Shown here in pieces: positions 1-6,115 of a DNA stretch of 7,972 nucleotides (the first letter of the stretch is position 1; each line of letters opens with the position of its first letter). The stretch comes from an uncultured Oscillibacter sp. GTDB lineage: Bacteria > Bacillota_A > Clostridia > Oscillospirales > Oscillospiraceae. Under the pieces are notes generated by a model. The model ran no database searches. It saw nothing but the letters and a program-made list of their open reading frames with translations, and was not told where the DNA came from. The translations under genes and the position numbers were made by a program. The stretch covers positions 1 to 7,972 of the forward strand of contig CATOKC010000143.1 in assembly GCA_951800675.1 (NCBI GenBank), in the 5' to 3' direction.

Positions 1-2
1 AA

Positions 3-224
3 GCAAGACCGTTTCGGAATGTTGTAGCTTACGACTTCTGCCTGACCGACCAGGGGCTGTACTTTATCAACCGCATGGATTCCGACTGCGTTTATCTATG
101 CGGCAGGGATGGGGGTGGCAGTCTGAAGATTTCAAATGACCCGGCCCTGTCTGTTGGTTATGACGGTGAGAAAGTTACCATGATTCTGAAATCAGACGGG
201 AAGGAGGTGGTTTTTGAACCGTGA
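3..224 (+). CDS. C-terminal end of a probable beta-propeller-like protein (partial)
   Basis: The reading frame is open from the left window edge and stops at TGA 222-224, giving 73 residues whose start lies outside the window. The visible part has the rhythm of a propeller strand repeat: an aromatic-rich stretch (DQGLYFINRMDSDCVYLCGR), then a Gly-rich turn, then a second stretch with Asp-Gly (GYDGEKVTMILKSDGKEVVF). This resembles the 'glYy.n...d..lY.i..dG...kls' repeats of DUF5050/TolB-like propellers, which in Clostridia are often surface or lipoprotein domains; that assignment is inference from pattern alone. No terminator is seen after the stop. Sequence in the same frame straight after the stop reads as a recombinase remnant, so the gene's original 3' surroundings may have been rearranged. 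Function unknown. Confidence 0.55.
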   Translation, partial: ARPFRNVVAYDFCLTDQGLYFINRMDSDCVYLCGRDGGGSLKISNDPALSVGYDGEKVTMILKSDGKEVVFEP

Positions 225-605
225 CGGTACGGGAGCGCCAGACAGGAAGCAAGGAAGTGTTTTGGACACTACATCACCACAACAGCGGTTCGGGCGCTGA
301 TCCTTGACACCATCAGAACCGTCAGCACCTACGCGCGCTCTGATGAGAAAGGCTTTATGGAGAAGATGCACGCCGCCTCCTAGCTTCAACAGGACAACGC
401 CGCAAAGAAGTTGAAGCGGAAATTGAACCAGGACCGTAAGCGGTCCGCCGAATTGGATAGGCTGATTCAAAAGCTCTATGGACCGCTGGATCAGGCAATC
501 TACGACTGCCGGATCGCGCCTTACGCCGCTGATGAACGTGACCTGGCAAAGCTTCACATGACCAGGCTCCTGGAACTGGGGCTTGGCGGCAGCCTGCTGC
601 CCTGA
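225..605 (+). pseudogene. Remnant of large serine recombinase (C-terminal part)
   Basis: Frame 3 from 225 reads CFGHYITTTAVRALILDTIR, then TVSTYARSDEKGFMEKMHAAS, a TAG stop at 381-383, and then LQQDNAAKKLKRKLNQDRKR SAELDRLIQKLY. This matches the region after the zinc ribbon and the start of the long coiled-coil of large serine recombinases of the TndX/Tn4451 type, where 'HYI...LVLDTIRTVS.YA' followed by a Lys/Arg/Glu-rich 'ELD.L..KLYE' helix is characteristic. The catalytic resolvase domain and most of the DNA-binding region are absent, so it cannot be active. The Cys and His at 258-269 look like the last part of the zinc ribbon. From about 480 to 605 the frame stays open (PLDQAIYDCRIAPYAADERD and onward) but no longer clearly follows the family; it may be diverged or a joined foreign piece. 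No start codon or ribosome site was found for it. Confidence 0.72.
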
Positions 606-655
606 TGCGCTTAAACACCGCATTTCAAGAGCCTTTGCCAAAACAAAGATATGTA

Positions 656-684
656 TTGAATATTGTGTGACTTCATGGTAAAAT
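656..684 (+). promoter_or_regulatory. Sigma-A-type promoter of the chemoreceptor gene
   Basis: TTGAAT (656-661) is followed by exactly 17 bases and then TAAAAT (679-684). TG at 676-677 forms an extended -10 (TGgTAAAAT). Transcription would start near 691, leaving a leader of about 90 bases before the chemoreceptor start at 780. This also argues against the longer reading frame opening at 663, because that start would lie inside the promoter. Flagellar and chemotaxis genes are sometimes read by sigma-28 or sigma-D, but no such motif was seen here. Confidence 0.7.
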
Positions 685-699
685 GCCACAGGCTGAGAG

Positions 700-725
700 C
701 ACAATCAAAAATTACCTGCATTGTG
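700..725 (+). promoter_or_regulatory. Small inverted repeat in the chemoreceptor leader
   Basis: CACAAT at 700-705 is complementary to ATTGTG at 720-725, with a 14-base loop. A further ATTGTG lies at 662-667, between the -35 and -10 boxes of the promoter. The three copies could be an operator or a weak leader hairpin. Six bases is short and chance is a fair alternative. Confidence 0.22.
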
Positions 726-764
726 GGGAAACGTACTTTCTCGCCCTATTTACAAAAACAGGTG

Positions 765-770
765 AAAGGA
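765..770 (+). promoter_or_regulatory. Ribosome binding site of the chemoreceptor gene
   Basis: AAAGGA lies nine bases before ATG 780-782. It selects that ATG over the out-of-frame ATG at 776-778 and over the non-ATG codon at 663. The chosen start places a basic N-terminus (MKSIKSKIQ) directly before the first membrane helix, as expected for a chemoreceptor. Confidence 0.65.
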
Positions 771-779
771 ACATCATGT

Positions 780-2708
780 ATGAAGTCGATCAAATCAAAA
801 ATCCAAATCAGTATGTTGTCGGTGGTGCTGCTGGGCCAAGTGCTGATTGGTGTTATTACAGCCTTGTTGAACGCCGGTGGAATTGATGATGTGATGACAA
901 AGACTTTAGGCCCCGCCACACAGATGGCCGCAGACGCTGTGGAGTGGAAAATGGGAAACTACTGGACGGCGCTCCAGGAAGCCGCTGCCTCTGATATTTT
1001 TCGGGAATCTGATCCTACCGCCCCGGAACTGGTTCCGCTTCGAGATGATATTGCCCAGCGCAACGGCTTCCTTTACACTGGCAAAATGGATTCCAACGGG
1101 TTTGCTTCCACGGGATATAGCTATGCCGGGGAAGATTATTTTCAGCAGTGCAAGGCCACAATGAAGCCTTATATCTCTGACATAATGATCTTTCTGTTGG
1201 AGGTTCCTATTATTACCAACGGACGATTTGACGGTGTGGTTTACGGCGGAATCAGCGCCGATTTTCTGTCGGACATTGTGGTCAATCTGGCTGTAGGCAG
1301 TGACGGTGTGGCCTATGTGCTGGACAGTAAAGGCAATGTGATTGGTCATCGGGATGCGTCGATCGTAGAGGAAGGCTCCAATATGATTGAAGCCGCGAAA
1401 ACGGACCCCAGCGCGGCGGATGTGGCCGCCGTGAATCAGCGTATGATTCAGGGGGAAAGCGGCTTTGGCTCGTATAATTTTTATGGCGACAACAAATTTG
1501 TGGGATTCGCTCCCATTGACGGCAATCAGGAATGGAGTATTGCCATTGAGATCAGTCAGCGGGAATTCAAATCTTCGCTGGACCGAAGCATTATGCTGAC
1601 AGTTTTGGTGGTAGTTCTGGTTGTGCTCGCCACATTCCCTGTGGCAATCAAGGTTGGCAGGTCCATCTCCGGCCCGATTCAATCCTGTGTCGCTCGGCTT
1701 GAGAAAATGGCTGACGGAGATTTGCACACGCCGTCCCCGCAGGTGAAGTCCAGGGATGAAACCGCTCAACTGGCAAGAGCGCTGGAAACCATGCTGTCCT
1801 GTCTGAACGGTGTGGCGCAGGATGTATCCCATCACCTGGGAAAAATGGCACAAGGGGATTTCCGTGAGACGATCACTCGTACATATCGGGGCGACTTTGT
1901 AGCCATGGAACAGTCTATCAAGGCGATCCACCTTTCCTTAAAAGATACTCTTTCCCAGATCAGCCGCTCCGCTGAGACCGTGGCCGGCAGCGCCGTTCAG
2001 GTGTCCAACGGCGCTCAGTCTCTGAGCCAAGGAGCCTCGGAGCAGGCCAGCGCAATTCAAGAGCTCTCCGCCACTGCCGACAGCATCGCGGAAAACGCCA
2101 GACAGACTGCGGTTACAGCAGAGGAGGCTGGACATTTTGTGGTCCAGGCAGGCGCACAGCTGGGCGTCAGCGTGAATTACGTCCACGAGTTGAATGCCGC
2201 TATGGAGAAAATCTCTGGTTCCTCCACGGAAATAAGCAAGATCATTGATACCATTGAAAATATTGCGTTCCAGACCAATATCCTGGCTTTAAACGCCGCT
2301 GTGGAGGCAGCCCGGGCAGGCAGTGCGGGAAAGGGCTTTGCCGTTGTGGCTGATGAGGTGCGCAATCTGGCCTCCAGGTCTGATGATGCGGCTAAAGCTA
2401 CCAAGGAACTGATTGAGAGCTCTATCACCGCTGTTGCGGAGGGCGGACAAGTGGTTGCAAAAGTAACGGAGTCGCTGGATAAGACCAACTCCATCTCAGA
2501 AAATGTAACGATAAAAGTAAATGCGGTTGTGGGCGCGGTAGAAAGCCAGACTGCCGCAATCTCCCAAGTAACCGATGGAATCGACCAAATATCCTCCGTC
2601 ATCCAAAGCACCTCCGCCACTTCGGAGCAGAGTGCCGCTACCGCACAGGAACTTTCAGACCAATCTCTTCTGATGAATAGCTTGGTGAGCAAGTTCCGGC
2701 TGAGTTAA
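780..2708 (+). CDS. Methyl-accepting chemotaxis protein, dCache-like sensor
   Basis: Transmembrane chemoreceptor of 642 residues that would signal to CheA through CheW. Residues 1-8 are basic, and helix one is about 10-30. An extracellular double-Cache-like sensor spans about 31-268; its 'GEDYFQQ', 'VPIITNGRFDGVVYGGISADFLS' and 'VLDSKGNVIGH' segments are typical landmarks. Helix two is about 271-290 (LTVLVVVLVVLATFPVAI), HAMP is about 291-345, and the cytoplasmic coiled-coil signalling domain is about 390-642. The highly conserved hairpin tip is present in full at about 493-531 (ENIAFQTNILALNAAVEAAR, then AGSAGKGFAVVADEVRNLA). It ends in FRLS with no CheR-tethering pentapeptide. The sensor appears short between YISDIMI and FLLEVPI (residues 131-145), where relatives usually have a longer loop. 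GC is close to 50%, below the genes to its right. No che or flagellar gene is adjacent, so it is an orphan receptor. Ligand unknown. Confidence 0.95.
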   Translation: MKSIKSKIQISMLSVVLLGQVLIGVITALLNAGGIDDVMTKTLGPATQMAADAVEWKMGNYWTALQEAAASDIFRESDPTAPELVPLRDDIAQRNGFLYTGKMDSNGFASTGYSYAGEDYFQQCKATMKPYISDIMIFLLEVPIITNGRFDGVVYGGISADFLSDIVVNLAVGSDGVAYVLDSKGNVIGHRDASIVEEGSNMIEAAKTDPSAADVAAVNQRMIQGESGFGSYNFYGDNKFVGFAPIDGNQEWSIAIEISQREFKSSLDRSIMLTVLVVVLVVLATFPVAIKVGRSISGPIQSCVARLEKMADGDLHTPSPQVKSRDETAQLARALETMLSCLNGVAQDVSHHLGKMAQGDFRETITRTYRGDFVAMEQSIKAIHLSLKDTLSQISRSAETVAGSAVQVSNGAQSLSQGASEQASAIQELSATADSIAENARQTAVTAEEAGHFVVQAGAQLGVSVNYVHELNAAMEKISGSSTEISKIIDTIENIAFQTNILALNAAVEAARAGSAGKGFAVVADEVRNLASRSDDAAKATKELIESSITAVAEGGQVVAKVTESLDKTNSISENVTIKVNAVVGAVESQTAAISQVTDGIDQISSVIQSTSATSEQSAATAQELSDQSLLMNSLVSKFRLS

Positions 2709-2766
2709 AACGAACTTTACGCTGCACCGCTTTGGCAGGCATATCAGCAAAGTCCCTTTTATAAAG

Positions 2767-2807
2767 AGAAACACAAGCCACCTGTTATGCGGGTGGCTTG
2801 TGTTTCT
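2767..2807. terminator. Long hairpin terminator, probably bidirectional
   Basis: A perfect 16-base-pair stem (2767-2782 with 2792-2807) encloses a nine-base loop. The left arm begins AGAAACACAAGCC and the right arm ends in TTTCT, so an A-rich arm pairs with a T-rich one. On the minus strand the hairpin is followed by CTTTATAAAAGG. It lies 58 bases after the chemoreceptor stop and 17 bases beyond the end of the oppositely oriented transposase remnant, so it can serve both directions. Confidence 0.8.
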
Positions 2808-2824
2808 GTGACGCCGCACCACTT

Positions 2825-3434
2825 TCAGCAACTCAGGGAACCGCCCGCCCAGGCAAGCATATACAGATTCGCGCTGGCAAAGAGTGCATGTAATCGGCTG
2901 AGATTTTTACGCAGCCCTCGGTAAACTGTCTTTCGGAAACCGAAAATATTCTTCACAATTCGGTAGGGGTGCTCCACCTTGCAGCGCACAGAGGATTTGC
3001 GTGCCGCTCCCAGTCAATAGCGTTGTCGGAAACCTTGGGCAGCCTGCCCGGACGGCGGCTGATCCGGTATTCGATGGCGGAAAGCTGTGGGCTATATTTG
3101 ATTTCCTCTCGTTTTTCCAGTCCCAGATATGCGCTGTCTCCATAGACAACCTCATCGTCCTCTCGCAGCAGCTTTGATGCCACGGTCATGTGGTTTATGG
3201 CGTCCTCCACGCCTTCGTCCGACAGGCTGAACCAGCATTGCAGCAGATACATCCGAGCATGTTTTCTATCTTGATGGGTGGACGCCCGCGTTTCCCCACC
3301 GGATAGTACGGCCTGATAATTTCCACCCATTCCTCCCATGGAATGATCTCCTGAAATTCTTCCCGCTTCGTTTTCTTCTTTCGGCACCTGTATTCCATAT
3401 CGCTGAAACGTTCCTGCTTCATTTCTTTCGCCAC
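2825..3434 (-). pseudogene. Decayed IS5-family transposase
   Basis: Reading the minus strand, three frames together rebuild an IS5-type transposase. The N-terminal part runs from 3434 or 3422 (MKQERFSDMEYR, then KREEFQEIIPWEEWVEIIRP and GKRGRPPIKIENML). Near 3254-3256 one base appears lost: ML continues in another frame as RMYLLQCWFSLSDEGVEDAIN. At about 3187-3198 the text jumps to HMTVASKLLREDDEVVYGDSAYLGLEKR, so roughly 130 residues, including the first catalytic Asp region, are missing. At 3000/3001 about ten bases are lost after SDNAIDWERH, and the last frame reads SSVRCKVEHPYRIVKNIFGF and RKTVYRGLRKNLSRLHALFA to TGA 2825-2827. The full-length family is about 330 residues. ATG 3422 has AAGGTGG eight bases upstream; GTG 3434 is an alternative. 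One single-base shift could mimic programmed frameshifting, but the other lesions show it is dead. Terminal inverted repeats were not found. Confidence 0.9.
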
Positions 3435-3445
3435 CTTGTCCTTCT

Positions 3446-3454
3446 ATTTTACCA
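3446..3454 (-). promoter_or_regulatory. Possible extended -10 box of the dead transposase
   Basis: On the minus strand TGGTAAAAT (TAAAAT at 3451-3446) would place a transcript start just before the ATG at 3422. The position where a -35 box should lie is a run of C (eight G on the plus strand, 3468-3475), so no -35 match exists. Weak call. Confidence 0.25.
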
Positions 3455-3570
3455 CACTTTCCTAACTGGGGGGGGATTTAATCAGTGCCTCCTTAGCTAT
3501 TATAGAGCAATATGCTTTGGCAATCTCAAATGAGGCGTTTTTTGAAAATCTTTATTTGCAGGAAACGCCC

Positions 3571-3599
3571 TTGTCCTTTTCCACGGAGTGTTGTATGAT
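3571..3599 (+). promoter_or_regulatory. Promoter of the solute-binding lipoprotein gene
   Basis: TTGTCC (3571-3576), a 17-base spacer and TATGAT (3594-3599) form a near-consensus sigma-A promoter. Transcription would start near 3606, giving a leader of about 77 bases before the lipoprotein ATG. The surrounding spacer 3435-3682 is about 40% GC in its middle, much lower than the gene it precedes. Apart from this promoter and the ribosome site I see no gene or structured RNA in it. Confidence 0.65.
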
Positions 3600-3671
3600 A
3601 ATGTTGCAACAGCTTACAGGACTACCAAAGCCAAGTAGGCAAGCGGGAAAGGCTTAAGAAATCTTTATAGC

Positions 3672-3677
3672 GAGGTG
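3672..3677 (+). promoter_or_regulatory. Ribosome binding site of the lipoprotein gene
   Basis: GAGGTG ends five bases before ATG 3683-3685. The start is supported by the signal peptide that follows immediately. Confidence 0.6.
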
Positions 3678-3682
3678 TTACA

Positions 3683-5962
3683 ATGGGGAAAAACAGAATG
3701 TGTATGACCGCCCTTTTAACAACTTTTTTGCTGCTAAGCTTGGCGGCCTGCGGTCAAAATAGTAAAATCGATTCCCACGGCATCGTCTACGTCCCGGAGG
3801 AGGTCAAATTCTCCTCCCCCCTGACCTGGACGGAGAGCGCCTGCATCTCCGGAGAGGCCGTCTATCTCCTGGGCGCGGTCCGCGACAGCAAGACCTACGA
3901 GGAGACGCTCACCCTGGTCCGCGTCCCCCTGGAGGGCGGCAAGGCGGAGGCCCTCCCCGGCTTCCACCCCGCCCGGCTGGAGGGAGCCACGGAGTACGAG
4001 TCCACCGGCGGCTATCTCCGCCCCGGCGCGGACGGGACGCTGTGGCTGACGGAACGTGTCTACATCTCGGACAGCGGGAGCTTTTGGGTCCTGCGCCAGC
4101 TGGACAGCGAGGGGAATGAGTTGTCCTCTTTCGACGGTTCCGGGCTGAAAGCCTACCTGGGGGTAGAATTTATCCATGACCTCTATAGCGGCGGGGCGGG
4201 GACCATCTTCGTCAACACCGATGCCGGGGTGTTCCTCCTGGACGAGACCGGGGCGGTCCGAGCCGTGCTGGAGGGGGGCGAGGTAAATTTTCAGCGTTTC
4301 GTCACCCTGGGCGATGGCAGGGCCGCCATCCCGGTCCTGTCCCAGAGCGCCGGGAGCACTGCCACCCAACTGCGAGTCATTGACCCGGAGGCCGGGGATT
4401 GGGCGGAGGAGGCGTTCTCCCTGCCGTACAGCGCCTCCGGCTTCCAGGATGGGGACGGGAACGCCTTCTTCTACTACCTGGACGGCGACGGGCTCTACGC
4501 CTGGAGGCAGGGCGCAGAGGAGGCGGAGCGGGTGATGAGCTGGGCGGAGTCCGGCGTGGACCCCATCTATATGGCCGCATACGGCTTTCTTCCCAACGGA
4601 CAGCTAGCGGCGATCACCGGCACCTTCGGCTCTGACGGGGAGACTGAAATCACGGTCCTCACCGCCACGGACGCCGCCGCCCTGCCGGAGCGGACGGTGC
4701 TCACCCTCGCGACGCTTACCTTGAACAACGAACTGCGGTCTGCCGTGGCTGAATTCAACAAAAATAACGATTCCTGCTTCATTTCCGTAACGGAGTACCC
4801 GCCCGCCTACCCTTACGGCCCTGGGGACTGGGAGCAGGCCGTTCTCCGCATGACCACGGCCCTGACGGCGGGCAAGATGCCGGATATCCTCTGTCTCAAC
4901 GAGAACCTCCCTGTCCGGCGGATGGAGGCCAAGGGGATGCTGGAGGACCTGTGGCCCTACATCGACGCCGACCCGGACTTGGGCCGGGACACCCTGATGT
5001 TACGGCCCCTGGAGGCCATGGAGTACAAGGGCGGGCTCTACCGCGTGGCAGATTCCTTCAAAATCGAGAGCATGGTGGGGGCAGCGTCCGTGGTGGGCGA
5101 CCGCATGACCTGGACCTACGACGACTTCTGGGCGGCGTTGGATTCCATGCCGGAGGGAAGCACTCCTATGGGCGATTCCGAAATGGGGAGCAGGCGTGCG
5201 ATGCTGGTGGCCCAAGTGAAATACAATATGCCGCTCTTCCTCGATCTGGAGGAGGGTATTTGCCGGTTTGACAGCGAGGAATTTCGCGCCTTGCTGGAGT
5301 TTTGTAGCCGCTTCCCGGAAGAGCCGTTACAGTTTGAGCGGTTCTCCTTTGACCCGATCTACTACGGTGAGCAGATGTTGTATCCCAACGGGGCCAACAG
5401 TTTTATCGATCTACAGCAGAAAAGGGCCCTCTTTGGCGGGGAGATCGCTTTCGTAGGCTGGCCCAACGAGAGCGGGCGCGTGGGAAGCAGCTTTGAGCTC
5501 TATGGAGCGCCGCTGGCAATCTGTACTTCCAGTGAACACAAGGATGAGTCGTGGTCCTTCCTGCGTCAGCAACTGCTCCCCCACGAAGAGGTATCATTGA
5601 AAGATGCGGGCGGATCACCTAATCTCTTCCCTATCAACCGGCAGGATTTTGAGCAGATGGTCGAACTGTCTATGACAGAGCGGGAATTTCCGAAGGAGGA
5701 TTCGCCGCAGGGATTCGTCAATTGGTTTTCCTCATATCAAAATGATAGTATGAGAATCCCCTACTATCCCGCCACCCAGGAGGAGATCGACCAGCTCATG
5801 GCCCTCTACAACGCGGCGGAGGGCACCAGCGACTATGACGTAAACCTCATGAACATCATCACCGAGCAGGCCGGGGCCTACTTTGCCGGGGACCGCTCCT
5901 TGTACGACACCGTGGCTGCCATCCAGAGCCGGGTGGGGCTGTATCTGGCGGAGTTGCAGTAA
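3683..5962 (+). CDS. Composite lipoprotein: propeller-like half plus family 1 solute-binding half
   Basis: A 759-residue lipoprotein anchored outside the membrane. Residues 1-22 are a lipoprotein signal peptide ending in LAAC, with Cys23 as the lipidated residue. About 35-330 is beta-rich with repeated Asp-Gly turns (GADGTLWLTE, DTDAGVFLLDETG-like blocks, DGDGNAFFYYLDGDGLYAW), suggesting a propeller. About 338-759 follows the family 1 extracellular solute-binding fold: LTLATLTLNNELRSAVAEFN, MTTALTAGKMPDILCLNENL, the YKGGLYRVADSF turn, FVGWPNESGRV, SSEHKDESWSFLRQ, and a C-terminal ITEQAGAYFAGDRSLYDTVA. Such proteins normally deliver sugars or peptides to an ABC importer, but no permease or ATPase gene adjoins it, and ordinary family members are about 400-550 residues. 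It has its own promoter and terminator. GC varies from about 78% near 3901-3960 to about 46% near 5631-5760. The ligand and the role of the N-terminal half are unknown. Confidence 0.85.
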   Translation: MGKNRMCMTALLTTFLLLSLAACGQNSKIDSHGIVYVPEEVKFSSPLTWTESACISGEAVYLLGAVRDSKTYEETLTLVRVPLEGGKAEALPGFHPARLEGATEYESTGGYLRPGADGTLWLTERVYISDSGSFWVLRQLDSEGNELSSFDGSGLKAYLGVEFIHDLYSGGAGTIFVNTDAGVFLLDETGAVRAVLEGGEVNFQRFVTLGDGRAAIPVLSQSAGSTATQLRVIDPEAGDWAEEAFSLPYSASGFQDGDGNAFFYYLDGDGLYAWRQGAEEAERVMSWAESGVDPIYMAAYGFLPNGQLAAITGTFGSDGETEITVLTATDAAALPERTVLTLATLTLNNELRSAVAEFNKNNDSCFISVTEYPPAYPYGPGDWEQAVLRMTTALTAGKMPDILCLNENLPVRRMEAKGMLEDLWPYIDADPDLGRDTLMLRPLEAMEYKGGLYRVADSFKIESMVGAASVVGDRMTWTYDDFWAALDSMPEGSTPMGDSEMGSRRAMLVAQVKYNMPLFLDLEEGICRFDSEEFRALLEFCSRFPEEPLQFERFSFDPIYYGEQMLYPNGANSFIDLQQKRALFGGEIAFVGWPNESGRVGSSFELYGAPLAICTSSEHKDESWSFLRQQLLPHEEVSLKDAGGSPNLFPINRQDFEQMVELSMTEREFPKEDSPQGFVNWFSSYQNDSMRIPYYPATQEEIDQLMALYNAAEGTSDYDVNLMNIITEQAGAYFAGDRSLYDTVAAIQSRVGLYLAELQ

Positions 5963-6079
5963 GAGGTTTTGCGGGAGTGATAAATCTCAATCTGCGTACA
6001 GAATGGGTGGGATTGCACTGTGAAAAAATCCTTGGATGCGTACAATTATATCCTTTACAAGTTGGCGAGATAGCAGAGC

Positions 6080-6115
6080 GCCGCCCCCCATACACAAGGG
6101 GGGCGGCATTTTTTC
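6080..6115 (+). terminator. Intrinsic terminator of the solute-binding gene
   Basis: GCCGCCCCCC (6080-6089) pairs perfectly with GGGGGGCGGC (6098-6107) around an eight-base loop, followed by A and six T. It lies 117 bases after the TAA-type stop at 5960-5962. The T run reaches the stop codon of the converging gene (6114-6116). On the minus strand the hairpin has no T run, so it is oriented for the plus-strand gene. The stretch 5963-6079 holds nothing else that I can support. Confidence 0.9.

Noticed and set aside
192..704. 170-codon open frame on the minus strand
   Set aside because: It is antisense to the recombinase remnant and crosses the chemoreceptor promoter; no ribosome site or domain was seen.
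690..730. Possible TPP riboswitch because of GGCTGAGAG at 691-699
   Set aside because: The other conserved parts (the ACCC / GAACCTGA and GGATAATGCC segments) are absent, and the gene downstream is a chemoreceptor.
685..779. Possible cyclic-di-GMP riboswitch in the chemoreceptor leader
   Set aside because: Such elements occur upstream of chemotaxis genes, but the conserved GEMM sequence blocks and paired stems could not be found in this leader.
683..886. Small plus-strand frame beginning at 683, overlapping the chemoreceptor start
   Set aside because: It begins in the -10 box, upstream of the likely transcript start, and runs out of frame across the first membrane helix.
906..1931. 341-codon open frame on the minus strand
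   Set aside because: It is entirely antisense to the chemoreceptor, whose domains are unmistakable, and its protein shows no recognisable fold.
3230..3262. Programmed ribosomal frameshift in the transposase
   Set aside because: Some IS5 subgroups use frameshifting, but the shift site lacks an evident slippery run and two further lesions downstream make the gene dead regardless.
2709..3480. Terminal inverted repeats and target duplications of the IS
   Set aside because: I compared the ends around 2709-2830 and 3440-3490 and found only short or direct similarities, such as ACTTTC-containing text, not an inverted pair.
5963..6079. Possible promoter near 6028-6050 (TACAATTATAT)
   Set aside because: No -35 box at proper spacing was found, and no gene starts downstream on the plus strand.
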